The notes beneath the pieces are model-generated. The model worked only from the letters and a program-made list of their open reading frames with translations, had not been told where the DNA came from and did not search any database. From positions 84,367-148,366 of the forward strand of contig CAIOYC010000030.1 of the NCBI GenBank assembly GCA_903862425.1: a stretch of 64,000 nt of DNA, given 5' to 3'. Shown here piece after piece: positions 16,004-25,181 of the stretch. Within the stretch, counting starts at the first letter, position 1, and each line of letters starts with the position of its first letter. The stretch is from an uncultured Caulobacterales bacterium. GTDB taxonomy: Bacteria > Pseudomonadota > Alphaproteobacteria > Caulobacterales > Caulobacteraceae. Both the position numbers and the translations under genes were made by a program.

Positions 16004-18490
16004 ATGCCTCATAATCGCGTTCGCCGCCCAATCGCTCGGGCCATGACCCTTCTCGCCACGGCGGCGGCTCTGTCCGCGCTGGCGTTGCAGGGGGCGTCCG
16101 CCCAGCCCGCGGCTGCGGGCGGCACTGCCGATTCGACCCGTACCCAGGCGGCGACCACGCCCCCCACCACCTCCAAGCCCGCCGCGGCCAATCCGCCGAC
16201 CGGTGGCGCGCCCGCCGCCGCGCCGGCCGTCGATGCGCCGATCGCCACCCGCCCGGTCCAGTCCGTCACCATCCGCCGCATCGTCGTGCAGGGGAACGAA
16301 CGGATCGAAAGCGGTACGGTCATATCTTACATGCCCATCGCGCCGGGCGATTCGGTTGACAGCGCCAAGCTCGACCTGGCCATCAAGACCCTGAACCGCA
16401 CGGACCTGTTTTCCGATGTTCGCATGGAAGTGGACGGCACGGACCTGATCGTGCGCGTGGTCGAAAATCCGATCATCAACCAGGTGATCTTCGAGGGAAA
16501 CTCCTCGATCAATAACGACAAGCTGCGCGACGAGACCAACCTCCACCCGCGCTCTATCTTCACCAAGGCCCATGTGCAGGCCGATGTGCAGAAGATGGTC
16601 GAACTCTATCGTCGGGGCGGCCGGATCTCGGCCCAGATCACGCCGAAGGTGGTGGAACTGCCGCAGAAGCGCGTGGATCTGGTCTACGAAATCTATGAAG
16701 GACCGAAGACCGGCATCCTTCGCGTCAACTTCCTCGGCAACAAGGCGTTCAACGACGCCGCCCTGCGCGACGTGGTGGTGACCAAGGAATCGTCCTGGTA
16801 CAAGTTCTTTGCCTCGAACGATAACTACGATCCGGACCGGATCGAGTACGACCGCGAACAATTGCGCAAGTACTATACGAACAAAGGCTATTACGATTTC
16901 CACATCGTGTCTTCGATCGCGGAACTCGAGCCCAACCAACGCAACTTCGTCGTCACCTACACGATGGACGAGGGCGCCAAATATAAGTTCGGCAAGCTGA
17001 CGGTCAAAACCGACCTGAAGAAGCTGAACGGCGACGTACTGAAGGTGTTGCTGCCCATCCGTGAAGGTCAGACCTACCAGTCCGACCGGATCGAGAACGC
17101 GGTCGATTCGCTGACCTTCGCCGCCGGCGCCGCGGGCTTCGCCTTCGTGGACATCCGCCCGCGTTACACCGCCAACAAGGCCAGCAAGACCGTCGATGTG
17201 GTGTTCGAGGTCAAGGAAGGCCCGCGAGTCTATATCGAGCGCATCGACATCATCGGCAACACCCGCACGCTCGATCCAGTGATCCGGCGCGAAATGCGCC
17301 TGGCCGAGGGCGACGCCTATAACCGCGTGCTGGTCGATCGGTCCAAGACCGAGATCAAGCGCCTCGACTTCTTCAAGACCGTCGATGTGGAGCAGTTGCC
17401 CGGCAGCGCGGCCGACAAGACCATCCTGCGCGTGAAGGTGCAGGAGCAGCCCACCGGGACGCTCTCCTTCGGCGCGGGCTATTCGTCGGTGGACAAACTG
17501 CTGCTCGACGCGGGCATCACCGAGAGCAATTTCCGCGGCCGTGGCCAGGATGTGCGCCTGCGCGCTTCGGTCGGATCGCTGCGTCAGCAGATCGACTTCG
17601 CCTTCACCGAGCCGCGCTTCCAGGGTCGGGATCTGCGCGCCGGCTTTACGCTCTACTACACGAAATACGATTTTACCTCTCAGGCCGGGTTCAATTCGGA
17701 GTCGCTGGGCGGCGGACTCAACCTCGGCTTCCCGCTGAGCGTGAATACGTTCCTGCAGGGCCGTTACCTGATCCACACGGACAAGGTGCTGGTGGATTCC
17801 AGCCTGTGTGCCGAAGGGGCCATTTCGATCACCATCTGCGACCAGCGCGGTTCGAGCCTCACGTCACAGGTCGGCTATTCGCTTTATCTCGACCAGCGGA
17901 ACGATCCGATCCATCCGACCCGTGGGTTCGTGATGACTCTCAAGCAGGACTTTGCCGGCCTCGGCGGGACCGTCCGCTACCTGAAGACCGAACTCGAAGG
18001 CTCAACCTATTACGGGATCGCGCCCGGCTGGACGGCGTCCTTCGTCGGATCGGGCGGCTACATCATGGGCTGGGGCAACGACGACATCCGCATCAACGAC
18101 CGCTTCTTCAAGGGCGGCAATACCTTCCGCGGGTTCGAGATCGCCGGCATCGGTCCTCGCGACACCAATCCGAACCTGCAGGAAGCCCTGGGCGGCAAGA
18201 TGTACATCATCGGCACGACCGAGCTGACCCTGCCCAACTATCTGCCCGAGCAGTATGGCATCCGCACCTCGCTGTTCTCCGACTTCGGCACTCTTGGTCT
18301 CGTCGATAAGGACGTGAAGCAGGGCAACCCGACGGTGAAGGACGATCTGGGCCTTCGCGCCTCCGCCGGCCTCAGCGTGTTCTGGACTTCGCCCATGGGG
18401 CCGATCCGCCTCGATTTCAGCCAAGTTCTCGCCAAAGAAGACTACGACAAGACCGAAACCTTCCGTTTCTCCACATCCACCCAATTCTGA
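16004..18490 (+). CDS. bamA: Outer membrane protein assembly factor BamA
   Basis: An outer-membrane barrel protein of 828 residues that inserts other beta-barrel proteins. It has a signal peptide (hydrophobic run TLLATAAALSALALQG, cleavage after SAQ), a Pro/Ala/Thr-rich linker, five POTRA repeats up to about residue 430, and a 16-strand barrel with the conserved loop-6 motif (TFRGFEIAG) and a terminal phenylalanine. The ATG at 16004 gives a moderately short signal peptide. However, TTG at 15974 overlaps the rseP stop as TTGA and has GGAGGG eight bases upstream, so it may be the true start with a longer n-region. Confidence 0.94.
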   Translation: MPHNRVRRPIARAMTLLATAAALSALALQGASAQPAAAGGTADSTRTQAATTPPTTSKPAAANPPTGGAPAAAPAVDAPIATRPVQSVTIRRIVVQGNERIESGTVISYMPIAPGDSVDSAKLDLAIKTLNRTDLFSDVRMEVDGTDLIVRVVENPIINQVIFEGNSSINNDKLRDETNLHPRSIFTKAHVQADVQKMVELYRRGGRISAQITPKVVELPQKRVDLVYEIYEGPKTGILRVNFLGNKAFNDAALRDVVVTKESSWYKFFASNDNYDPDRIEYDREQLRKYYTNKGYYDFHIVSSIAELEPNQRNFVVTYTMDEGAKYKFGKLTVKTDLKKLNGDVLKVLLPIREGQTYQSDRIENAVDSLTFAAGAAGFAFVDIRPRYTANKASKTVDVVFEVKEGPRVYIERIDIIGNTRTLDPVIRREMRLAEGDAYNRVLVDRSKTEIKRLDFFKTVDVEQLPGSAADKTILRVKVQEQPTGTLSFGAGYSSVDKLLLDAGITESNFRGRGQDVRLRASVGSLRQQIDFAFTEPRFQGRDLRAGFTLYYTKYDFTSQAGFNSESLGGGLNLGFPLSVNTFLQGRYLIHTDKVLVDSSLCAEGAISITICDQRGSSLTSQVGYSLYLDQRNDPIHPTRGFVMTLKQDFAGLGGTVRYLKTELEGSTYYGIAPGWTASFVGSGGYIMGWGNDDIRINDRFFKGGNTFRGFEIAGIGPRDTNPNLQEALGGKMYIIGTTELTLPNYLPEQYGIRTSLFSDFGTLGLVDKDVKQGNPTVKDDLGLRASAGLSVFWTSPMGPIRLDFSQVLAKEDYDKTETFRFSTSTQF

Positions 18491-18501
18491 TCTGAGACCC
18501 C

Positions 18502-19155
18502 ATGATCCGCTTGACGACCAGCGCCGCCGCGGCCGCGCTCATCTTCGCCATCGCCGGTACGGCCGTGGCCGCTCCCGCCAAGAAGGCCGACGGCCCCGTC
18601 GCCACCCAAGCCACCGCGCCGCGTCCCGCCGCCGCAAACCTGCCGCCCGTGACGCACGGCCCGCCGATCGCCAACATGTGCGTCTATGCGGACGAACGCG
18701 CCATCGGCACCTCCTCGGTCGGCAAGGCGGCCGCGACCCGCATGCAGCAGTTGCGCGCCCAGGTCTCGGCCGAGCTGCAGGCCGAGCAGACAGCCCTGCA
18801 GACCGATATCTCCGCCTTCAACGCCAAGCGCGCCACCCTCTCGCCTGAGCAATTGCAGGCGCAAGGACAGCCCCTTCAACAGCGTGCTCAAGCCCTCGAC
18901 GCCAAGGCCGCGCAGCGCCAGCGCGAGCTCGAAGCCACCGGCGCGGATGCCCTGCAGCAGATTCACCAGCGCGTGGACGGCATTCTGCGCACCATCTATC
19001 AGCAACGCGGTTGCAGCATCCTGCTCAACGGCGAGAGCGTCTATCTGGCCAATCCGGCGATGGATGTGACCGAAGGCGTGGTGGCCCAACTGAACACCGC
19101 CATGCCGTCGATCAGCTTCGATCGCAAGACGCTGCCGGCGCAACAGGCCCAGTAG
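18502..19155 (+). CDS. OmpH/Skp family periplasmic chaperone
   Basis: A 217-residue secreted protein with a signal peptide ending in AVAA. The middle (about residues 70-160) is a long Gln/Ala-rich coiled coil like the tentacles of Skp, which holds unfolded outer-membrane proteins on their way to BamA. It is longer than E. coli Skp (about 161 residues) because of an Ala/Pro-rich N-terminal linker. A cysteine pair (residues 61 and 171 by count, in NMCVYAD and RGCSILL) could form a disulphide. It lies 11 bases after bamA and 62 before lpxD, the standard order. Confidence 0.88.
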   Translation: MIRLTTSAAAAALIFAIAGTAVAAPAKKADGPVATQATAPRPAAANLPPVTHGPPIANMCVYADERAIGTSSVGKAAATRMQQLRAQVSAELQAEQTALQTDISAFNAKRATLSPEQLQAQGQPLQQRAQALDAKAAQRQRELEATGADALQQIHQRVDGILRTIYQQRGCSILLNGESVYLANPAMDVTEGVVAQLNTAMPSISFDRKTLPAQQAQ

Positions 19156-19217
19156 GGCCCGGCCAGCTAGGTCATCGGGACGTCGGCGCGGCGTCCCTTC
19201 CGTCGAGGAGGGGCGCC

Positions 19218-20261
19218 ATGCCCGATACACGGTTTTTCGAGGCGCTCGGTCCCGTCACGCTCGGTGAGCTGGCGACGATTACGGGTGCGACCCTGGTCGA
19301 TCCGTCGCTGAGCTCGCGCCCGATCCAGAGCGTTGCGCCGCTGAACATCGCCGGGGCCGATGCGATCGGCTATCTCAGCGACCGGCGCTATCTCGATGAC
19401 CTGCGGGCGACTAAGGCCGCCGCCTGCTTCCTGAGGGAAGACATGGCGGGCCAGGCGCCCGAAGGGTGTGTGCTGCTTTTCACCCGGGAGCCACAGGCCG
19501 CCTTCGCACGCGCGGCCAATCGGCTGCATCAGCCCATCCTGCATCCAGCCGACGCGCCCTCGATCCATCCGGAGGCTGAACTCGAACACGGTGTTCGCCT
19601 CGCCCCTGGCGTGGTGATCGGTCAGGGCGCGAAAATCGGTTCAGGTACGGAGATCGGCGCCAATGCCGTGATCGGGCCGGGCGTCGCCATCGGCCGCAAC
19701 TGCCGCATCGGCGCTAACGTCACCATCGGTTTCGCCCTGCTCGGCGACCGGGTCTATATCCTGCCCGGCGCCGCCGTTGGCCAGGCCGGCTTCGGTGTCG
19801 CCGCCAGCGCCCAGGGTTCCATGGACCTGCCCCAGCTCGGTCGGGTGATCTTGCAGGACGACGTCACCGTAGGCGCGTGCAGTTGCATCGACCGCGGCGC
19901 CTACAACGACACGGTGATCGGGGAGCGGACCAAGATCGACAACCTGGTCCAGATTGCCCATAACGTGGTGATCGGTCGAAACTGCGCCCTGGCGGCGCAA
20001 ACCGGCCTGTCTGGCAGTGTCACTGTGGGAGATGGCGTGCAGTTTGGCGGCAAGGCGGGGGTTGGGGACCACCTGACCCTGCACGACGGTGCCCGTCTGG
20101 CGGCCGGCGCTCTGGCCATGCGCGACATTCCCGCCGGCGATACTCAGTGCGGCGTTCCCGCCCGCTCGATCCGCCGCTTCATGCGCGAACTTGCCTGGGT
20201 CAGTCAGCAGATGGACAAGGACTACAGGCAGAAGCGTGAAGGAGCCAAGGATGGAGAATGA
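19218..20261 (+). CDS. lpxD: UDP-3-O-acylglucosamine N-acyltransferase
   Basis: A 347-residue trimeric left-handed beta-helix acyltransferase that adds the N-linked hydroxyacyl chain in the third step of lipid A synthesis. The N-terminal uridine-binding domain (residues 1-100) is followed by many hexapeptide repeats. The catalytic His region is in LVQIAHNVVIG. The ATG at 19218 follows GAGGAGGGG and gives the conserved MPDTRFFEALGPVTL start. The longer frame is ompH read out of phase. Its last 11 bases overlap fabZ. Confidence 0.95.
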   Translation: MPDTRFFEALGPVTLGELATITGATLVDPSLSSRPIQSVAPLNIAGADAIGYLSDRRYLDDLRATKAAACFLREDMAGQAPEGCVLLFTREPQAAFARAANRLHQPILHPADAPSIHPEAELEHGVRLAPGVVIGQGAKIGSGTEIGANAVIGPGVAIGRNCRIGANVTIGFALLGDRVYILPGAAVGQAGFGVAASAQGSMDLPQLGRVILQDDVTVGACSCIDRGAYNDTVIGERTKIDNLVQIAHNVVIGRNCALAAQTGLSGSVTVGDGVQFGGKAGVGDHLTLHDGARLAAGALAMRDIPAGDTQCGVPARSIRRFMRELAWVSQQMDKDYRQKREGAKDGE

Positions 20262-20721
20262 GGCCGAGGAAGATGTCGGCGCCTCCATCGACATGCAGGA
20301 GATCCTGAAGCGGATCCCGCATCGGTTCCCCTTCCTGCTCATCGACAGGGCCGAGGCCTATAGGGCTCACACGTCGATGGTTGGCATCAAGTGCGTCACC
20401 GCCAACGAGCCGTTCTTTCAGGGCCACTTTCCCGGCAACCCGGTGATGCCGGGCGTGCTGATCATCGAGGCGCTGGGGCAGACCGGCGGTGTCCTAATGT
20501 CCAAGTCCCTGAACGCGGACGTGAGCGGCAAGACCATCTTCTTCGCCAGCGTAGAGAACTGCCGCTTCCGCCATCCGGTGCGTCCCGGCGACGTCCTGCG
20601 CATGCATGTAGACGTGCTCAAGTATCGGGGCGATCTCTACAAATTCGCCGGCAAGGCCTATGTAGACGGTAAGATAGCCGCCGAGTGCGAGTTCGCCGCC
20701 ATGGTGGTGGAGAACCGCTGA
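20251..20721 (+). CDS. fabZ: 3-hydroxyacyl-[acyl-carrier-protein] dehydratase FabZ
   Basis: A 156-residue hot-dog-fold enzyme that dehydrates 3-hydroxyacyl-ACP in fatty-acid elongation, competing with LpxA and LpxD for hydroxyacyl-ACP. The motifs are [16 protein letters not shown], the catalytic His in [13 protein letters not shown], and the following Glu in [10 protein letters not shown]. The ATG at 20251 has AGGAG seven bases upstream and overlaps the lpxD end; its stop shares TGATG with the lpxA start, so all three are translationally linked. Confidence 0.96.
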   Translation: MENEAEEDVGASIDMQEILKRIPHRFPFLLIDRAEAYRAHTSMVGIKCVTANEPFFQGHFPGNPVMPGVLIIEALGQTGGVLMSKSLNADVSGKTIFFASVENCRFRHPVRPGDVLRMHVDVLKYRGDLYKFAGKAYVDGKIAAECEFAAMVVENR

Positions 20722-21515
20722 TGGCCACCATACATCCCACCGCTATAGTTGACGCGGGCGCCCGGCTTGGTGGGGACGTCGTGATCGGCCCCTACTGCAT
20801 CATCGGCGAGCACGTCACCCTGCACGACCGGGTCTCGCTCACTTCGCACGTCGTGATCGAGGGTATGACCGAGATCGGCGAGGACACCACGGTGGGCCCC
20901 TTCGCCATGCTAGGCGGCGTGCCCCAGCATCTGGCGTACAAGGGCGAGCCAACCCGGCTGACCATCGGTCCACGCAATCGCATTCGCGAGCACGTGACCA
21001 TGCATACCGGTACGGTCGGCGGCGGCGGTGTCACCAGCGTGGGTTCGGACGGCCTCTATATGGTGGCTAGCCATGTAGCGCACGACTGTCACGTCGGCGA
21101 CCACGTGGTGTTCGCCAACAACGCTACCCTCGGCGGCCATGTCACCATCGGCAATTACGTCTTCATGGGTGGCCTGTCCGCAGTGCACCAGTTCACCCGC
21201 GTCGGTCCCTATTCCTTCGCCGGGGGCGGGGCGATTATCACCAAGGACGTGATCCCATATGGGTCGGTCTGGGGTAATCACGCCCATTTGGAGGGGCTGA
21301 ACCTGGTGGGCCTGAAGCGCCGGGGCTTCCCGCGCGAGACGGTAAATGACCTGCGCGCCGCCTATCGCCTGCTGTTCGCCGACGAAGGCACGTTCCAGGA
21401 GCGGGTGGAGGATACGGCGCGGGTCTTCGCCGGTTCGGCGGCCGTCATGGAAATCGTCGGCTTCATCCGCAACGAGGCCAACCGCCCGCTGTGCCTGCCG
21501 GCGCGAGACCTTTAG
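20721..21515 (+). CDS. lpxA: UDP-N-acetylglucosamine O-acyltransferase
   Basis: A 264-residue trimeric beta-helix enzyme that makes the first committed acylation of lipid A. It starts [14 protein letters not shown] and carries the catalytic His in [15 protein letters not shown], followed by [11 protein letters not shown]. The start at 20721 overlaps the fabZ stop as TGATG; the frame extends 12 codons further upstream inside fabZ, without family residues. lpxI follows after 7 bases. Confidence 0.96.
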   Translation: MATIHPTAIVDAGARLGGDVVIGPYCIIGEHVTLHDRVSLTSHVVIEGMTEIGEDTTVGPFAMLGGVPQHLAYKGEPTRLTIGPRNRIREHVTMHTGTVGGGGVTSVGSDGLYMVASHVAHDCHVGDHVVFANNATLGGHVTIGNYVFMGGLSAVHQFTRVGPYSFAGGGAIITKDVIPYGSVWGNHAHLEGLNLVGLKRRGFPRETVNDLRAAYRLLFADEGTFQERVEDTARVFAGSAAVMEIVGFIRNEANRPLCLPARDL

Positions 21516-21522
21516 CGGCGCC

Positions 21523-22359
21523 GTGAAGAAGCTTGGCCTGATCGCCGGCGGCGGGCCGCTGCCGATCACCCTCGCCGAGCATTGCCGGGCCGCCGGCCGG
21601 GCTCTCTACGTGATCCGCCTGCGCGGGTTCGCCGATGCGGATATGGCCCGGTTCGAGGGCGCCGAAGCGGGCATAGCCGAACTCGGCAAGGTGTTCGACC
21701 TTTTGAAACGTGTCGGGTGCTCAGCCGTGTGCATGGCCGGCAATGTCAGCCGTCCGGACTTTTCCGCCCTCAAGCCAGACCTGCGCGGCTTGCGCAGCCT
21801 TCCCGCCGCCATCGCCGCCGCCCGCAAGGGTGACGACGCCCTGCTGCGCTTCGTGCTCGGCGAGTTCGAGAAGGAGGGCTTCGCCATCGAGGGCGCGGAC
21901 GCCGTGGCGGAGGATCTGAAAATCGGTGAAGGCTCGCTCGGGTCAGTGGCCGCCGACGAGGCCCATGCAGCCGACATCGCGCTCGCCGTGCAGGTAGCGG
22001 AGGCCATCGGCGCCCTCGACATCGGCCAGGCCGCCATCGTCGCCAACGGCGTCGTGCTGGCGGTGGAGGCGCAGGAGGGGACGGAGGCTCTGCTCGCCCG
22101 CTGCCGCGCGCTCCCCGCAGCGCTGAAAGGCGCCGCCGACAACCCGCTCGGCGTACTGATCAAGTGGCCCAAGGCCATCCAGGACCGGCGGGTCGACTTA
22201 CCCGTGGTCGGCGTGCGCACAGTGGAGGACGCTGCCGCCTGCGGCCTCGCCGGTATCGTCGTGCAGGCTGGCGCTTCCCTGGCCCTCGACAAGGCGGCGG
22301 TGCGCGCGGCGGCCGACCGGCTTGGCCTCTTCATCGTCGGCCTGCCGCTTCATGGCTGA
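21523..22359 (+). CDS. lpxI: UDP-2,3-diacylglucosamine pyrophosphatase LpxI
   Basis: A 278-residue DUF1009 protein. LpxI was characterised from Caulobacter crescentus as the alternative to LpxH; it hydrolyses UDP-2,3-diacylglucosamine to lipid X and UMP. Visible features are the start KKLGLIAGGGPLPITLAEHC and the C-terminal domain with GIVVQAGASLALDKAAV. The start is GTG at 21523, 7 bases after lpxA; the upstream frame is lpxA out of phase. It overlaps lpxB by 8 bases. The gene order lpxD-fabZ-lpxA-lpxI-lpxB gives consecutive lipid A steps. Confidence 0.93.
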   Translation: MKKLGLIAGGGPLPITLAEHCRAAGRALYVIRLRGFADADMARFEGAEAGIAELGKVFDLLKRVGCSAVCMAGNVSRPDFSALKPDLRGLRSLPAAIAAARKGDDALLRFVLGEFEKEGFAIEGADAVAEDLKIGEGSLGSVAADEAHAADIALAVQVAEAIGALDIGQAAIVANGVVLAVEAQEGTEALLARCRALPAALKGAADNPLGVLIKWPKAIQDRRVDLPVVGVRTVEDAAACGLAGIVVQAGASLALDKAAVRAAADRLGLFIVGLPLHG

Positions 22360-23560
22360 ACGCCCACTCGCCGTCATGCTGGTCGCGGCGGAAGCCTCGG
22401 GCGACATGTTGGGTGCGGGCCTGATCAGGGTGCTGCGCGCCCGGCTGGGCGGCGCCGTGCGTTTCGTCGGTGTGGGCGGTTCCGCCATGGCGACCGAGGG
22501 AGTCACAAGCCCCTTCGATATCGGCGATCTTTCCGTGCTCGGTTTGGTGGAAGGCTTGATGGCCTACCCGCACGTCCTGCGCCTCGCCAGGGAAACGGCG
22601 GCGCTGGCGGTGCGAGAGCGGCCGGACGTGGCCATCCTCATTGATAGCTGGGGTTTCAACCTGCGTGTCGCCCATCGTCTGCGCGCCGCCCTGCCGAGCT
22701 TGCTGCTCGTCAAATACGTGGCGCCCCAGGTGTGGGCTTCGCGACCCGGCCGGGCGAAGACCCTGGCCAAGGCCGTCGATCACCTCTTGTCCATCAATGC
22801 TCTCGACGCCGCTTATTTCGAGCCGGAAGGCCTACCCACCACCTTCGTCGGCAATCCGGCGCTGGCGCGGGAGATCAACGATGCTGATCCCGCCGGTTTG
22901 CGCGCTCGTATCGGTGCGGGGGCAGGCGATCCCGTGCTGCTCATCGCCCCTGGCAGCCGGCCCGGTGAGATCGCCCGCATAGGACCCGCCTTCGCAGACG
23001 CCGCTCGTCGCCTTGCCGTTACCCACCCAGCCCTGAAGGTCGTCGTACCGGTTGCCCAGAGCGTGGACGGCCCCATCCGCGCCTGGGCTGAGGGCCTGCC
23101 GCCGGGGACCACTCTGGTTGAGGGGCTCTCCGCCAAGCAGGACGCCATGGTCGCCGCCACCGTCGCCCTGGCATGCTCCGGTACGGTGACCACCGAGCTC
23201 GCCTTGGCTGGCTGCCCTATGGTGGTGGGGTATCGTCTGGGCGCGCTGACCTACGCCATTCTCAGCCGAATGCTCACGGCCAAGTACATCACCCTGTTCA
23301 ATCTGGCCGCAGACGCGGAAGTCGCGCCCGAATTGGTCCAGAATGACTGCACGGGCCCTAAGCTGGCGGCCGCTCTGGCGGCGCGGATTGACGACGCAGC
23401 GCTCCGGCAGACTCAGATCGAACGCCAGAATGTGGCCCTCGCCGGCATGGGCCGCGGCGCGCCCGACCCCGCCGAACTGGCCGCGGACACGGTGCTCCGC
23501 CTGATCAGGACAAAGCCCGGCGCAGACGCGCAAATTCAGGCCAAGATCGACAGCGTTTGA
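22352..23560 (+). CDS. lpxB: Lipid-A-disaccharide synthase
   Basis: A 402-residue GT-B glycosyltransferase (family GT19) at the inner membrane that joins UDP-diacylglucosamine and lipid X. It shows the N-terminal VAAEASGDMLGAGL motif, VKYVAPQVWASRPGR, and the donor-site segment LACSGTVTTELALAGCPMVVGY. The ATG at 22352 lies within the end of lpxI. Its last 25 bases overlap the end of the convergent DUF2239-kinase gene, so the two transcripts are antisense at their 3' ends. Confidence 0.95.
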   Translation: MAERPLAVMLVAAEASGDMLGAGLIRVLRARLGGAVRFVGVGGSAMATEGVTSPFDIGDLSVLGLVEGLMAYPHVLRLARETAALAVRERPDVAILIDSWGFNLRVAHRLRAALPSLLLVKYVAPQVWASRPGRAKTLAKAVDHLLSINALDAAYFEPEGLPTTFVGNPALAREINDADPAGLRARIGAGAGDPVLLIAPGSRPGEIARIGPAFADAARRLAVTHPALKVVVPVAQSVDGPIRAWAEGLPPGTTLVEGLSAKQDAMVAATVALACSGTVTTELALAGCPMVVGYRLGALTYAILSRMLTAKYITLFNLAADAEVAPELVQNDCTGPKLAAALAARIDDAALRQTQIERQNVALAGMGRGAPDPAELAADTVLRLIRTKPGADAQIQAKIDSV

Positions 23561-25086
23561 TCGAACGCCGGATCGGCCATTCCCGCGACGCCTTCCTTGA
23601 AGAAGGCGCAGCCCAAGCGGCGTTGGCCCTCCGCCGTGGAGAGACTCGCCATCTCGTGACGGATGTTTGAGAAGGGTGGAATCGCCGCCCACTCCTTATC
23701 GCCCACTGTCTGGCCCTGGCCGCGCTGCATCGCCGCCATCAGCAGCATGCTGCCGTAGAACAGCCGGTTCACCTGACGCATGAGATAGGCGCGCGCCGCC
23801 TCCCGTGCGTCGGGCTTTTGGCCTAGATAGGTGGTGAGTAAGTTCAACGCTTCATCCTCATCGGCGGCGAACCAGTTCGTCACACCCGCGACATCCACAA
23901 ACCGGTCGGCGCGGGAGGCCGTCTCCCAGTCCACGAAGACAGGTGTCTCGCCAGCGAACAAGACATTGCCGGGATTTAGGTCATGGTGGGTGGAGACGAG
24001 ATCCTGCGCCGGATAGCCGCCCTTCACCCGCTGGTAGCCATCGAGGCCGGACTCGAGCGTCGCGGCCGGCAAGATGGCCGCTTGGCCGACCCCGCCTAAG
24101 ATCATGTCCATGGCGTCGAAATAGGGCAGGGACTCCGCGAACAGTGGCGTCTGATGCAGCCGCCGGATCGCTTGGCCCAGCGCCGGGATCATCACATCGC
24201 GTGTAGGCCAGGGCGAAGCTTCTACAAAGCGTGACAGCGAGATTTTCGCCTCGGCGTCGGCATAAAGCAGGGCGGGCGCCACGCCGGCTTCGGCGGCGGC
24301 TGCCTGGCAGGCATATTGACGCGTGGGGTTGCTACACGGGCCGGTCGGATTGTCCAGCCGCAAAAGATAGGGCGCGCCGCGCAATACCACTTTGAATACG
24401 CCAGCGCCCGATAGGCCCATCGACATGCGCTCCGCCACCTCGATCTCGCGACCGGGCAGGGCGGCTTCTAGGACGCGACGCACCTCGGCTAGGCGATCCT
24501 TCGGGATTACGGCGTCAAGCGGCGAGGGTGTCAGGCCAAGGGCGGCTGGAAGCAAGGCAAGGGCATGGTCGCGCACGTCGGACGGCCATGCGTTACTCTC
24601 CTCGTCGAATCGCGCCTGGTTATTGGCGAACAGGGCGCGCACGGCTTCCTCATAGCCCGGCGCATCGCCTGCCATGGCGGTGATGAAGCGGTAGAGCGAC
24701 TCCTTGCCCTCACGCATGGCGCCGGCGGCGGCATTGGCGTTCCGTGCGGCCTCAACCAGCCGACGCAGAGTGGCCGATGCGCCGCCGCGCTGGCCGTTCA
24801 GCCATTCCCAATGTCGAGGCAGGAGGGTGATTTCTCTAGCTTCGACTCCAAGCTTGGGCCGGCCACGTCCCCGCGCGGCCGCCTCGGCCTCCGATGGCGG
24901 GGCGAAGGCGGCTGGCGCAGCCTCTGTCCGTAGGTCGAGTTCGACCGGCCGACTAGTGACGGCATCAAAGGCAAGAATAGAGCTGGTCGCATCCGACGCC
25001 AACGCCTGACGAGCGACGGAGATCACATCCGCCAATGGCCCTTCAGCCAGCAGACGGGTCCCGACAAAGGCGATGACGGACGACAT
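23536..25086 (-). CDS. DUF2239 domain fused to an APH-type phosphotransferase
   Basis: A 516-residue fusion. Residues 1-180 match the pattern of DUF2239 proteins: MSSVIAFVGTRLLAEG, then RGRPKLGVEAREITLLPRHW, GGASATLRRLVEAAR and YRFITAMAGDAPGYEEA. That domain normally stands alone and has no known function; the LPRHW-GGASATLRRL part looks like it could bind nucleic acid. Residues 210-510 are a protein-kinase-like fold of the aminoglycoside/choline phosphotransferase type, with the catalytic loop HHDLNPGN (367-374) and the metal motif VDWE (385-388). The acceptor is unknown. The start at 25086 is chosen because DUF2239 begins MSSVIAFVG. It ends antisense to lpxB. Confidence 0.85.
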   Translation of the reverse strand: MSSVIAFVGTRLLAEGPLADVISVARQALASDATSSILAFDAVTSRPVELDLRTEAAPAAFAPPSEAEAAARGRGRPKLGVEAREITLLPRHWEWLNGQRGGASATLRRLVEAARNANAAAGAMREGKESLYRFITAMAGDAPGYEEAVRALFANNQARFDEESNAWPSDVRDHALALLPAALGLTPSPLDAVIPKDRLAEVRRVLEAALPGREIEVAERMSMGLSGAGVFKVVLRGAPYLLRLDNPTGPCSNPTRQYACQAAAAEAGVAPALLYADAEAKISLSRFVEASPWPTRDVMIPALGQAIRRLHQTPLFAESLPYFDAMDMILGGVGQAAILPAATLESGLDGYQRVKGGYPAQDLVSTHHDLNPGNVLFAGETPVFVDWETASRADRFVDVAGVTNWFAADEDEALNLLTTYLGQKPDAREAARAYLMRQVNRLFYGSMLLMAAMQRGQGQTVGDKEWAAIPPFSNIRHEMASLSTAEGQRRLGCAFFKEGVAGMADPAFDQTLSILA

Positions 25087-25139
25087 GTGGCGCTCCTTTC
25101 TGAGGAGCGCCACCTAACGCGCCTAGCCATTCATGTAAA

Positions 25140-25178
25140 TATCACCCGGATTAAATATCCTAATTTATCCGGGTGATA
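25140..25178. repeat. AT-rich palindrome between gltA and the DUF2239-kinase gene
   Basis: TATCACCCGGAT (25140-25151) is perfectly complementary to ATCCGGGTGATA (25167-25178) around a 15-base AT-rich loop. It begins three bases after the gltA stop (minus strand) and is 54 bases upstream of the DUF2239-kinase start on the same strand. On the minus strand the stem is followed only by ATTTAC, a poor U-tract. It may terminate gltA, or be an operator for the kinase gene. Confidence 0.6.
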
Positions 25179-25181
25179 AAA

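Noticed and set aside
15998..17776. A 592-codon minus-strand frame
   Set aside because: It is antisense to bamA, which has a full set of POTRA and barrel features.
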